64,000 nucleotides of DNA from contig OENT01000588.1 of assembly GCA_900239685.1 (NCBI GenBank), positions 1 through 64,000 on the forward strand, given 5' to 3'. Of the stretch, positions 35,352-49,100 are shown one piece after another. The DNA comes from Rotaria macrura (lineage: Eukaryota > Rotifera > Eurotatoria > Philodinida > Philodinidae). Each line of letters begins with the position of its first letter. Positions within the stretch are counted from its first letter, which is position 1. The notes beneath the pieces were generated by a model, which was not told where the DNA came from, did not search any database, and was given only the letters and a program-made list of their open reading frames with translations. Made by a program: the position numbers and the translations under genes.

Positions 35352-38300
35352 ATAGAAGTCTCTTGTCTTATATTCATTTCCATCTGCCATCGTTTCTTTA
35401 TGTTTTTTAACAATGCTTATGTGACATGACTGTTTTTTTTAAGTCCCTTATGATTTCGTTTATTCGAACATTATATATTCATTTTCAGCGTATAAATCAT
35501 GTCGAAGTCAAATCTATTAGAAGAAATGTCATACAATTCATTTCGTGCTTATTCATTGCCAATCAAAGTTTATTCTCATATTTTCTTCTTTTATTTCTCT
35601 GCGTGCATTTTTTAATCTGACAGTTTGATCGTGAGAAAATGAAATTTGATGGACTTTGAATTTCATCAGATTTATGTGTGTTGGTATATCAGCATATCAC
35701 GTTAATACATATGAAATAATCAACTGAGCAAATCTTTGAATGAAATATTTCTTTGTCGAAAGAAAATGATTAAGTGTCATCAATGCAAAAGAAAATGTGA
35801 AACTCTCAGTGACCTTCAACTGACCAATTGTTAATTTTGTCGAGCTCTTGTACAATAAATAATTTTTCACACCTAGAGAAGATGTGATCTAGTGAAATAT
35901 ATCATTGGTATTTTCTCCGTCATTTGAAATGTTCTTTCGCTCTACTGTGTACATGTGTATATATGAATATGAATTGAAATAGTATTTTTGTGATATGAGT
36001 TGGTTTTGCTTTTGTTGGTTCAACAAACCATGTCTTCATAAGACAAGACAAACTTGCTGTCTTAGACATCAAATTGTGACCAAAGAAATGGTCGATAGTT
36101 TTATTTTCTTTTTTATGGAATAAACTATTTTTTCATTCAAAAGTTTTGATTTCTACACAATAAGTCGAGTCTGACCCTACTCTGGTTCATTTCATCCATT
36201 CAAAAACATAGAGACCATTCATACAAGACGAATAGTGCACTGATCGATGAATCAGAAGTCAATATGTTAGGATAAGTAGAGAGAGGGATATATATGAAGT
36301 TTCGAATCATGTATGAAAAGTAAGGATTTACCTAATTCAGAGTATTGTATGAGTAAACTAAATCTACACTCTGAAACTTATATCTTAATCTCATGTAACA
36401 ACACGATTACTGACGTTCAAACAATGAATCTAAAAAAAGACCTACTTAATGCTTTCTTCAAATGACCCCGTGCGGTTATACAGTACTTTGAAGAATGTTA
36501 TTATATTTAAAACTTCAATATAAATCTTATTGAATTTCAACTCGGAAAAGCTAAAACAAGAAAACATTGCTTATGGCATGTTCTATTCGAGGGATTTCTC
36601 TGGATGATACAATGTATTCAGTTTTAGTTGTACAGTACTTCTAATACAAAAGATCATTGATAGTGATTTTTTTTTAAATTCAATACTAGACTATGCTAGC
36701 AGTATGATAGAAGTTCTTTTCTGATTCATAGGAAGATGAGATCAATTAAAAGCAAACCCTTCCAGATGAAAGACGAAACGAACCTATCGAAAGATATCAT
36801 TTCATAATGAATGAACTTATCAATAATTGCCATATTTCGATGATGTACAATTTTTAAATTGTTTAATAATCAAATAGTAATTGACATAATTTCGTCATCT
36901 AGATACACCTGACGAAGAAAGTTACGAATGAGTGATTCTATCTAATATTATTCAGGAAAGAAAAGTATATTCATAGTTAAGTTTGCTATTGAATTGTACA
37001 TGTAGAACTCAAAACTGAAATTATTTCGATCGTTTGATGCATAAAACAATCGTAATATCATTAATCTTATAGTAATGTCATAATGTTTCACTTTTCAAAA
37101 CAATATTTTAAATGAGATTAATCGATAACATTTACTTTTAAGTACTTTTTCAATGTACTTTACCTTGTCTAAATTACGAACTAGATAAACTACCTTTTCT
37201 TAGCTACTAGTATTATTTTTTTTTGCTCTTTTCTTTTACTTATTACTAAATTCAATGAAATACAATCAATAATAAATGGCAATGATCAAAATCTAGATAA
37301 AAGAATTTCTAACGCATCAAGATAATGAAATGGACGTTTCTTTGATAAGTCAAAATCTATTATTTCAATCATGAAATAAGCTTGAACTAAAATAACTCCA
37401 TAGTTTTTCTTCTTTCGTTTTGCTCAAGTTAAGTTATAAGGTATGTTGATTTTATTACTTAGTGATCATAAGTAAGTAAATATAGAAACCGAGCAGTCGG
37501 AATAGTTCTTTTTTACATCAATAACTTTAACTAGTACTGAATTTAATAAATAAAACTGTTTGACAATCATGTATTTATTATTTTAATTAAAAAAAAGGCT
37601 GATAAATAATTGAAAGCTTGAGTCAATATCAAAAATCGAATTTAAACATATATGTTTTTACAACAATATAATTCAGATACGATTTGAATGTATTAACACG
37701 TATACAGATAGAGAGAGAGGGAGTGAAAGAGAGATAAAAATACATCGTTTTTTTAATGGTTTTAAACAAGTTTATAATAAAAATGAAGTGTCACTAGGAA
37801 GATTATAGAATAAAATTGCTTTCTGAGTTGAGTTGTTGTCTTTCAAAAGAATTATTTGCCATGGTTCTGGATACTTTTATTTCTGGACCACTGCAATAGT
37901 ACCCAACATAAATAGTATTATCCGTAAAACATGATGCATCATAAAATATATTATGTCATCGAAATATCTTTATAGTAATAAAAATTACATATGATAGATT
38001 GTTGATATTAGTTTGATCAATGTAAACTTTTTTCTCTTGTCATATAATGCACGTTAATTTCATACACCATTGATATACGTTTGAGGAGATGTAGTGATAG
38101 GTAAAGATTAATGGTAGATGATTGTTTGATTCGCTTGATTTTTTTCCTTTTCTTTAATACTTGTAATCAATCACATGAAATGAGAAAAAACAGAAAAAGA
38201 AACATTGATATGCATACCGTCACACACATAAATACATGCGCACAAACACACACCCCTATGTCGATGAAGAGAGATTTTCTATGCTTGGAGTTTAAGGTGG

Positions 38301-38522
38301 GAAGAAAAGAGATGGATTACATCCGACATAAAGAACTGTTCTACTAAACCGAAAATAATCAACACATAAACATGTTGCAAAGCATTAGACAAACTATCAC
38401 AAAGGACATTGACAATAATGAAGAATAAGAAAATAAGAAAAACAAAACGGTCAACGACAAGAGCTATTCATTGATCTGCTCGTATGCATGAAAAAATGAA
38501 TGTTATTTTCCGTTTCGTTATG
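35352..38522. other. Long AT-rich intergenic stretch
   Basis: About 3.2 kb between the secreted and EF-hand genes. It holds a GA-rich run at about 37706-37735 and CA-rich sequence at about 38220-38255 but no recognisable coding exon, satellite or element. Confidence 0.45.
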
Positions 38523-39260
38523 TTATTTAAAAACATTGCATAAGAGTGCAAATTCGCTCTTATCTAAAAGTCCATCACCGTTTTTATCGGCCACACTTAT
38601 CATTTCTTCAATATCTTGTTTAGAAAGTTTTTCTCCGGTTAACCTTTTCATTACTTTACGTAACTCTTTTGGTTCAATATAACCATTTTTATCCAAATCA
38701 TAACAATTAAATAATGTTTCAACATCGAGTTGCATTTTCGGTAATGATGATGAATTTATTTCTTGTGTTAAAGGAGAATAATTACAAGTCGTTATTGTTG
38801 ATGTTGTTTGTTCTTTTGCTGTTGGACTTTGTATAGTTAATTTTGACTCAAGAAACTCCACAAACTCTTCGTAACTTAATGTACGTCTATTACCATTTCG
38901 ATTAGCTTCAGCAAACATTTGTTCTATAAAACGTTTATCAACTGTTTTATAACCTAGATCATGCATAACTGATCTAAATTCTTTAATCGTTAATTTTCCA
39001 TCACGATTCTTATCAAAATAAGCAAATGCTTTACGTGCATCAAGTTGTGGAGTTGTTCGAGAACAAGTTGGCAATGAATTTACACGATCTTTACTCGGTG
39101 AATATGAATCAGTATTTGTTAAATGCGGAGAATCGGTTGATGATGCTGGTCGACTACGATCAGTTTGTGGTGATGGAGATTCAGGCATATGTGGAAGTTC
39201 TTCGATTGCACCATGAACAGCCGAAGCAAGCGCTGGTACTATTTGACACTTGCCAAACAT
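38523..39260 (-). CDS. Calmodulin-like EF-hand protein, 245 residues
   Basis: Calcium-binding regulator of calmodulin type. A single exon with ATG at 39260. Residues 1-70 are a Ser/Pro/Thr-rich, low-complexity head. Then EF-hand 1 (loop DKNRDGKLTIKE, 83-94), a degenerate second hand at about 118-132 (ANRNGNRRTLSYEE, altered spacing), a Ser/Thr-rich linker, EF-hand 3 (DLDKNGYIEPKE, 188-199) and EF-hand 4 (DKNGDGLLDKSE, 225-236). Three loops keep the acidic 1, 3, 5 and 12 positions, so three sites should bind calcium. The long head and the split second hand distinguish it from calmodulin itself. Target unknown. Confidence 0.85.
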   Translation of the reverse strand: MFGKCQIVPALASAVHGAIEELPHMPESPSPQTDRSRPASSTDSPHLTNTDSYSPSKDRVNSLPTCSRTTPQLDARKAFAYFDKNRDGKLTIKEFRSVMHDLGYKTVDKRFIEQMFAEANRNGNRRTLSYEEFVEFLESKLTIQSPTAKEQTTSTITTCNYSPLTQEINSSSLPKMQLDVETLFNCYDLDKNGYIEPKELRKVMKRLTGEKLSKQDIEEMISVADKNGDGLLDKSEFALLCNVFK

Positions 39261-42200
39261 TGTGCTACAAGTCGTCGATATTTAAAGCGATCTTTTCGTT
39301 TCGTCTTTCTATTATTCAATCTGAAAATGATGAATCGAAATGTAAAGAAATGAATCTGTAGATTCGAAGGCAGAAACGAAAAAGGATATTTCTCATATGA
39401 AGAAAAAAAATAGATAGAAGAATGTGTCTTTACGCTTGATACTTTTTTTTGTACGTGCCAATCACAAGCCGTATCATCGAGTTGATATTATGTGATAGTA
39501 AATCGCTTTAGCTTAAAAAACATTTGAGTCATTTTTCTTTATCTTTATTAACAGTGATGATCGGTCAGACTAGAAAAAATACATCAAAACAACAAAATCC
39601 GGGAGTGAGATTGATGTTGTCTATTGTCGATGGGCGTTTATCAAGCTATGTGAAATCTGTTTGTTTGATGTAAAAGAATATTTTTGTGTCAATGACAATT
39701 AACTAAATATCATACCTATGAATATTAGATAAACAATAGAGAAAACAAGAGTCAAAATTTCGAAAGTATTGTTTTTTTCTTCTAAACAACATGAGTCTAC
39801 CGAAAATACGAAGATACATGTCTGACTATTATCAAAGAAATATCATTCACATAAACGTAATCAACCATCCGCAAAATCATTCTACTTGATGCACAGCTTA
39901 ATTTACCTTGACGTTAGATTGAAAAATATAGAACCGCTTGTCCTACTCGTATTCGTCTTATTGTTATTGTTTATTAGTAGAATACTTGATTGACGACTCG
40001 AGCACATTCATTTTTTTTTCTACTTGCACTTTCTTTCGATGATTCAACACAGAAAAGAATGATCCTCTGCTTTTTGTATGCATCATAGTAATATCCTTAT
40101 ATATAAAAGACGAAACCATATCCTAAGAAGAAAATACAAATGAACTAAAATTTTCTTCGCATTATTAACATGGAACTTACAACACAAATTTTGTAAAGAT
40201 CGTTTAATCAAGTACATAGTACCGGATGGTAATAAATAAAACTATAGAGATAGTCACGATCAAGAAGGAAAAAACACAATGATGATGAATAAGCGAATGA
40301 CCGGTGAAGAAAAAGACGACGATGTCGATAGAAGAGGCAAGACAATGCGACGAGTGGTTCAAGACAAGCAAAGTCGACGTCATTGTTTTTCTCTTCTATT
40401 TCTCTGCTTTATTTTTTTCCCTTCTAGTTCACTACTATCGTCACGAGAGCGACAATACAAAAACAAGTAGTCACGGTGTTTTCAAAACGAATGCGTAAAA
40501 AAAGATCGAAAATCAAATTAATCAAATATGGCTATCATCGTACCGAACACAAAAAAACATACTCGATTTAGTCATATAGTATTTTTTTTCTTGTTAATAG
40601 AAGTTTAACACACAGAAACCTTATAGAGAAACTTCTGAAATTTATTCATTTCTTTCTTTTTCTTTTTTTTACTTTTCTTTCTTATTGTTTTTAATACTGC
40701 ATCCAAAGTACTAATATCATATACAATACAAAATCAGAACTATTCTACATCAGTAAAACAATATCAGTCTATCAATAAATTCTTCGTTAAAAAAACAAAT
40801 ATCAATGGAAAAATCAATAAATGATTTCAAGGATAATTCAGTTGGCGATGAAGAACACTTGCATTAATTCTTTTACTACTTCATCATATATCGCTTGCTA
40901 TTTGAGCTTACCGTATGTTCATCACATTAATTAAGTAAAGTAAAGATGAAACTTGTAAAAAATTTGTTACGCTGCTTTTTCCACGTCTGCATATTACCAT
41001 TATAATATAAATAAGTGTATATATATATATCGCATGAAATCAAATAAATTTTTTTCCGTCATGTACACATACGCACTATTTAACAGCGGAATCATTTTTT
41101 TTCTTCGTGCTTCTTTTTTTCTCTCGTCGTTGATTTTGACAAATAGTGAAGAAAGTATTTCTTGTAAAGATTTTCTTCATCAGCATCACGTTTACTCTTC
41201 TTACTCTATTTCATTATTTAATTCATTTTTTTTTCATTGAATTTTTCTTGTTTAAACATGTTAGATTTATAATATATTTCAGACATCGTTTGGTGAAATG
41301 AAATACATTCCTAAAACTGATGCTTACCTTCTTTCCAAATATAAATTATTGTCTTTATCCTACCCCCCCCCCCTCCGTCTTCTCACTAGCTTGTTACTGT
41401 AGAATTTCAACTCTAATCATCCGTTGACTTCATATGTAGTTGTATGTCTACAGCTGTTCTTATTGCGGTATGTGAAGAAGAGAAAGCAGAGCAATTAAAC
41501 GATGAAGAAAAAGAGACTGAGGACAAGAATAGCATGCACGAGCTTCACATTCGAGCTCTCACGCGCACACACACACGCATCAAGAAAAAAAGAAACAACA
41601 ATGATTCTTTACTGTCGCGTCTTTTTTATGCGTTTCAAAAGCGTCCTCAGAACGGATGACACGCGAACAAGGCAAAGAATAATGAGAAGGAAAAAAAACG
41701 TGATAGAATTGAGGAACATCAACAGTGAAAGATAATTCAATCTCTTGACATTGACCTCCAACGACAGCATGTAGGATAACTGAAATAGTTTTTTTTTTTA
41801 TATCCCATATTTTCGATATAAGAAAAAATGAAGTTCTCGAATAAATGTTGTTTTTTTTTGCATATATTTTTCTCTTAATAGAATCTTAAAGAGCACTTGG
41901 CATTTTCGAGGCCTGGATCTCTATCTTCTCGGACACGTCTCAGGAAATAAAAAGAGTAACAACAGTAAGTACGCTATAAGCGGCACTATCGATCGATTGA
42001 TTACTCTCGTTTAATTTTCACTGACGCCTATATATATATATATTGCCGATCGATCGATTGCCCGTCGGCAAGTAGTTCAACAATCAGCTCCATAATACAT
42101 ATATACATAGCAGAAAAACGAGCGTTTTACTTCAAGTTGATGATTGCTTTTCAGAATTTTCTTTCATCAATGTAGGAATCTCGACCATGATGTCAAATAA

Positions 42201-44608
42201 AAGCACACTGTTGATGAGTTCGTGTAGCTAAGAACGGAAATAGAAAATAAGAAAACAATTTTCTCTTACTCTAGTATTCATCGTTTGCATGATAAATCTC
42301 CCCGTACTAATCAAGACTATAGTGTTGTGATATGATTGAAGAAAAAAAAGCACATATACACACAAAAGCTGAATACTATCTGAACATACTCAGAGGAAAT
42401 AAGAAGATTGAATAAGTCGTCTGAGCATAGTTAGAGAACTATCTATTGAAAGAAAAAAGAAAACTTGAAACGGAAATAATGATGATCTGGTTTGTGTGTA
42501 TACGCAATATATTTGCTAATTTGGCTTTACTAAATTCCTTCTTTTTCTAAATAGATAATGGTCTCATATTTATCAGTATGAGAATGTTTCCTTGACCAAG
42601 ATAGATGAAAAATGTGGAAGATTGAGAAGACAAAAAACAATTTAGTCAACAGATGACTTACGTAATAATAGTGAAACGATCGTTGACATTGGCTAAGAGT
42701 ATAGTCGACGTGCATTGACGTCATACATAGTTCCTCTTTCTTCCGTTTATTGATGAAGTAGATATCGACGTCATGATGAACCTTGACAATATTTTTTTCG
42801 CATTTCTATCAGCTGTTTTTTCTATGCTCTTGATTTTATTGATGGATATAAAATATATACTTAGCCAGTAAGAATCGCTCGTTAATATTGACAATAAGAG
42901 ACGAGACGATCTATATAATCGATGTTGAAGGATAATTGCAATAATGAGATGACTAAAGTTCTAGTCATTTATCATAAGATAGTCAAGTACTTAACACATT
43001 CTCTTATTACGATCTAAAATATTTTGTCTTAACCCATTGGTTGAACGATTTCATTTGCTCGCTTTCACCTCATTAATAATTGTAAGGAAATTCTAACTGA
43101 CATCCGAAGAATAATAAGAAAGAAAAACATTTAGTCCTACCGATTGTTTCTTCATTATATAAATAAAATTTTGACAAAAAAAGTAAAACAAAATCTGTCA
43201 AATAAAAAAGAATCAACGAGATAAAAAGGCTTAGACATACTTTATTACAAAACGACTGAATCATGTGCCTGTTTGAATATATCACCAAGAAAATGATAGA
43301 AAATACCAATACATCCAGTCTTTCCACTATTGATTAGCAATAAAAAAAAAAGAAAACCAAAGGGTTTTACTTGACACTCATGTTTTGATAATGAAGGTAG
43401 TAGAAAGGGCAAACAACGCTCCACGGTAAATGACATATTATTCTCATTCGTATTTTTTTTCTATTCATACAGACACACACACACACACTCTGCTTCTTAT
43501 TTCTATGATATAGACAACATCAACTAGAAATCAATTTATGATAGTCAACAAATCTAAAGAACAATAGTTTTACGGGTGTTTTTTTTCTGTTTTTAATCTC
43601 GACTTGTGTTTATTTATCAAGTAACGAAAGAAAAAACAAATAAATACTTATGTAACCGAACTTGTCACAGAATAAAACAAGATAAAGATGTCTAAAAATA
43701 GATTATTCTAGCTATTTTTACCTACTCGACAACTTAGAGGAAGATCAACAATGATTATCATGAGTTATCAATGTAAAAGATACTAGGAAGAATATTTTAC
43801 AACAAGAAAAAGTTTCATCTCGTAATTTGATCTTGATCAAGTATTACTAATGATTGCGAGACTCGTATAACTTTTCTACTTGAAAAATAAAAAAAAGAGA
43901 TGATTCTCAGATGACATGAGTTTTTGTTCGAATCGTAAAACAACAGGACATGAGAAATAAATAAAGACGTAAAATATCGTTTTGCTCATGAATTATATTG
44001 CCTGGATTACAAAAAAGAGAACTTCCTTTTCTCTTTTTTCTCGTCTTTCCTTTTCTTTTTTCTAATGGCAACAGGCAATAATGACTCCAAAATAACATGG
44101 ACGCATACGTATATATGTATATATAGATATGTGAATGACGTATATGAATCAATTATAGGCGAAGACAAAAATGACATGAAAGCTAACAAAGAGATGAGTA
44201 GAACAAACGATAATAATTCCTTGATTAGATATCAATTTGTTTATGTCTATTTTTCTCACCATGTATTAAATATAGCTTAAAGATATCCTGAAAATAAAAG
44301 TCGAAATAATGTGAAAAGAATCATATTTGATATACTTAATATGTTTGTATTTATATGTCATGATTTGTTATAGTATGAGTACAAATACATATTTTCATAA
44401 TCTTTTATTGTTCTTAACGGTTATCATTACAAAAATAAGAAACTAATAAGATTTATTTACGCTTTGATAATTTCAAGCTTTATTTTTCCGATTTCCTTTT
44501 TGTTTATTCACATTTTCTGTAAGCATATATTTATATATATTTATATAACAAGAAAAGAAGAAAAAGGAAACATGTGCTTTGCAAATTGTTTCTATTCGAT
44601 CCAGGGAA
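39261..44608. other. Long AT-rich intergenic stretch
   Basis: About 5.3 kb without a recognisable gene. Visible items are an 11-C run at 41363-41373, a TA run at about 42030-42042, and a small hairpin TTGCCGA...TCGGCAA at 42043-42071. Many short pyrimidine-rich and A-rich frames occur but none has a domain or splice partner. It may contain distal regulatory DNA or non-coding RNA that cannot be read from sequence alone. Confidence 0.45.
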
Positions 44609-46031
44609 TTAAACGTTGATAACACGACTTAATTTTTGAACACGATTAAGTAATAAATCACCTTTTTTTATGACTTCTTGATATAGAAAATTTTTTGAAT
44701 CGGGTCTTGTTGTTTCAATAATTCCACGTACTTTATCAATTTTACAATTGAGTCGTCCATTAGCAATGAAACGTGATAATTCTCTATCAAGAAATCCTTC
44801 AGAACAGCCAAATGCTTGTGCCATACCTTTCAATGTTAGCGATGAATATGATTGTAATAATTGATTGTATGCAATAATACGCATTTCACGTACATAATAT
44901 GCTGCATGTGCTACTAAATATCGATCTTTAATTAGTAAATCTCGTTCAATTGTTGCTAAGCATTGAAAAAAATCTGCATAACGACATTCATAAAGTGAGA
45001 ATAGATATTCTTTAATGACTGGAAGTCCATGTAAAATCTCGAGAATTTCACTGCCACGAATAACTAAAATGAATAGAAGAAAAACTAAATCTCTAATTTT
45101 CTTAGTTTAACGTATTAAAGCAAGAAAAATTCTCTTTCTTCTTCACACTAAATAAATAATCTTAATTGATGATTAATTTTTATATTTTACTTTTAAAAAG
45201 AAATAATCTGACAAGTATGACAAGGAAAAGAAATAGATTTTTTCATACATTGTTCTTTTTTAGCAACTTGATGGATATTCTCTTTAATAGAATCAAAAAG
45301 TAAATAGACATTTCATTACCTTTTTCTCGTAGTTTTGGTCGTTCAAGTGCCACTAGTGCACAAATAACTGTATATGTTACAAATGTTTGATAATCCATTA
45401 ATTCATACGATGTAAATGTTGCAACTGTATCAAGAAATAAATCAGCGGCTACTTTAAAATCTCGTATTGACATTGCACGTAAACCTTGATAAACCTTCAT
45501 GCGATTTCGTCTATCCCAATCTCCACCTTCATCAACTAATGTCTTAGCTTTCTCTAGATTTCTTTCAATTAAATCTTGATCCATATAAAATAAACCTAAA
45601 CGTAATTGATAAAAGATCAAATCAAGACGATGACCTAATGTAACAGTTTTATCATAGGTTTTTCTTAACCATGTTAATGCTGATTCACGATCGATAATTG
45701 TCAATAAGTATTGAGTTTTAGCTAAATAACTTTCACGTATTTCACTATCACCAAATGATTTTTCAGTTTCTTGAATTTTTTCATCGAATTCTTTTAGTTT
45801 GTCGTCATTATTGGAACGCATGATTTGAAGAAGTTTTTCATCACATGACAATTGACCATCTTTTATGCATTCACTATAAAATGATGACATATTATTTAGT
45901 TTAATTTCATTGAGAAGTTTGTCTTTTAATGTGAGATCATTTGGTTTGAGAGTTAATAAAAATTTTATTTGTGCTAACTCAAGATTAGGCACTTTGGGAA
46001 GACCCTCATCAGATAAATCTTCGATTGGCAT
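44609..46031 (-). CDS. PSMD6: 26S proteasome regulatory subunit Rpn7/PSMD6
   Basis: Lid subunit of the 26S proteasome 19S particle, which helps assemble the lid and position ubiquitinated substrates in nucleus and cytosol. Exons 46031-45320 and 45063-44609 (256-bp intron, AAAG|GTAATG to TTTTAG) give 388 residues, essentially the animal length of 389. The N-terminal helical-repeat part includes [20 protein letters not shown] and [14 protein letters not shown]. The junction rebuilds [13 protein letters not shown], and the C-terminal PCI domain ends with [18 protein letters not shown], which is nearly invariant in animals. The ATG at 46031 is preceded three bases upstream by a strong splice acceptor, and the stop of the upstream TDRD12-like gene is only 116 bp away. 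Confidence 0.96.
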
Positions 46032-46147
46032 TATCTACAAATAAAAAAAAACCTAATGCATCTTGAAAGACATGAATATATGTTATCTTTTTTTCTATAA
46101 CAAAAAAATCAAAATTCACAATAACAATGAATATCTGACTGAAAATT
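46032..46147 (-). promoter_or_regulatory. 116-bp intercistronic spacer with splice acceptor before PSMD6
   Basis: On the minus strand the spacer ends with a T-rich tract and TTTGTAG, then ATA, then the PSMD6 ATG. A cis intron of a PSMD6 leader exon would have to begin inside the TDRD12-like gene. A trans-splice site for a spliced leader is the simpler reading, and spliced-leader trans-splicing is known in bdelloid rotifers. Confidence 0.55.
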
Positions 46148-49100
46148 TTAAGATCGCATTTGTTGCCCATAGAAACGATGATCATAATCTGCTTCATCAT
46201 ATCCTTGTGGTATATGATTAGTCGGTACTTGATCTTCATAATAACAATCATCTGAATCAGTTGAATGACAGTCAGATGATGTATCTGTTAATTCTTGTTG
46301 ATTGTTTTCTTCATCATCCATATTTTTTAATTTATCTGTTTGATGTTGATTTTCATCATCATCAACATCATCTATGAGATATTTATTATCATCATTATTT
46401 ATTTTTAATTGACGTTTGTCATCACGTATTTGTTCCCATTGTTGATTAACTGTTCGACGACGTTTTTCAGTATCGGATTCATCATCTGAACCGTATTCAA
46501 TTGTAAAAAATTCTGGTCGTGGTTCTATTGATCGATTCGTTAATGTAGTCCACATTAAACCTTCATTAGCTTTACGTATTGTTAATAATATATTTGAACG
46601 ACGTACTTGAAATTGACATTTTTCTGATAGAATATCATGTGCTAAATAGATTCGTACAAAACGATCATATGTACGAATTTTAGTTCGACAATAAATTAAA
46701 TTTTTTTCAAATTCAACACGTGTTTGTGTTGAATCAACATTATAAAAGCCAATGGTTAAATAAATATCTCGAGATGTTTGTTCCCAAAAAAGACGTGTCT
46801 TACGTTGAGTTTGTTTGTATTCAATTTGTTCTCGTGTCAATGGACCACGTTCATCAACAAACGGTTCGTAACGACTCATATTTGGTGCATGAATCTTTTG
46901 TTCATTAATATCATTGTTTACATCATCGTCTTCATTATTGATATTGCTATTGTTAGTGTCTTGATTGTTTGACTTTAAATTATTATGATTTCGCATATGA
47001 CGATTACGATTTCGTTGAACAGGAAAATCTGCTTGACGACGTTGCTCATCTTCCATGTTTTTGATTTGACGAAGTTGAGAAAATAATTTCGGACCAAATA
47101 TAAACATCATTTGATCATCATCATCAACATAGTTGTCTGCTATTTCTTCTTTTACTTCCGATGACTTTGCAGTTGTAGGAATGGGTACCTCTGTATTTGG
47201 TACCGTATCAACTGTATCCTTGAGGGAAAGAAGAATAACAATGATAATTAATTTTTATTTATGCAAGAGAAAATCACAGTTGGACAGAAACCGAATAGTA
47301 GCGTTGAAATTAAGGTTTATGAAAATTTTCATGTCCTGTGAATGTGTAGAATAATCTTTGACAAAAATACACATAGGAGTTATAGGCTGTCTCGTATGGA
47401 ATAGAAATTTTTGTTTTTAGACTCATTTCATTAGAATTAGAGGTATTCTTCAATTTTCTGTTCTCATTGTACTGAAAACTAAGTGCATGTCTTCATATGA
47501 TGTTATTCCTTAACTATCTTAGTTTAGTATATACGAAAGAGAAGCACAGCATTAAAATGAAACATGTCAACAAAATTCATAGACTATCAATCTCTATATG
47601 TTTCATGTACATGACATTTTAAGATGATAATCAAAATTATCGTTCATCGAGAATATTTTTTTCTCGTTTCATATTTGAAAGGTGTTTGAATATTGATCAA
47701 TGCATTTTTTTAGTTATATTCAACGACCATGATGACATTTTTCATAGATAAATTATTAACCCGATACAACCGATGAATAGGCATAAATAATTTTTTTTTA
47801 GAAAGCAAACCAAGGTTTTCCATCCTTTCACATTTTTGAGGAATAATATATGAATGTTGGGTTGCAGGCATAACATCTGTTATTCTTATGATTTCTTTTG
47901 TTGTTAAAATTTTAACTTGGAATATCGCAGCATGATGTACGCCTACAGTTCTCCAAGAATCTATTAATATTTTATACTCGTCGCTTGGAAAAAATTTTCC
48001 GTGTAGTTACATTCTATTTTCCAGAGCCGGAAGCAAAAGAACTTTTCTCTTTCACTTACGCGAAGTATAATCATGTCAAGTCACTTGGCATGTTGTACTG
48101 AAAAATGTAATGATTTGAAATATTTTCTCTCGAACAATATATTCAAATTCGAAAGAAAAACAATAAGACTATGCTTGCCGATAATGTACAATACATATCA
48201 CATTGAATTGTGAAGGACAACTTAAAATTTGTCGGAAAACAATGCAATAAATGATCATGTCTATGAATATAATGTTTAATGATTCTTAAACATGATAAAC
48301 TAGAGTAGTACATACAGTTTTAGCTTGTCAAAAACAAACCAATGTACTATGTTTCGTTCTTCGAAATCACAAATAATTAGTTTATTGAAGTTCAAAATAG
48401 ATTACAAAATCTAGGGAAATTTTTTCGTTCTGTCACTTTCTTCCTTCTTATAACTAAATTTTGAGAAGTGGGACATGGTTTGTAATTTTGAGAGAAATTA
48501 TGAAAAACAATGTCAACGATGATAAATATTACATATAGATTTGTCTTATGCTTACAGAATCATGTCTGCTCTATCTCATTGTTAAGATAACATGAACAAC
48601 GAGTCGAATAAATCATTAATATATTAAACATGTGATAAATATTTCCATTAACTAAAAGTCTTTCTTGTTGTCGATTTAGAACAGACACATGTGTCTGGTC
48701 GATGTTTACTAGGTACTATGAAATTTAGATCCATGATTAGTCGAACATTGACATATATTGTGTCCAATATAATTACTGAGATGTTATTTTTTTATGAAGC
48801 CAATCTGTGAGAAAAAAGAAACTCATCTATTTGAAATGAGAATAACATAAAACACTTTTCTTCTAAATTAGAAAGGTGCCGACTCGGAACTTAGTTGAAA
48901 ATTTTCACAACATACATGAAAAAAAAAACTTAGATTCATTCAATCATTGTCGTCTTGACACTATAACTATGTATCTATCTATCATACGCAATAGAATGAC
49001 TTTCGATTGAGTGATAATGTTAATATCTGAGGTAAACTAATTAGATTCTCAATCAAATATACATCTTCGAGTACTAGGTGAAGAGACAATGCGAATAGTT

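Noticed and set aside
41363..42071. Poly-C run, TA run and small TTGCCGA hairpin as functional elements
   Set aside because: Short simple sequence in a long AT-rich spacer. Nothing nearby indicates a gene end, promoter or RNA.
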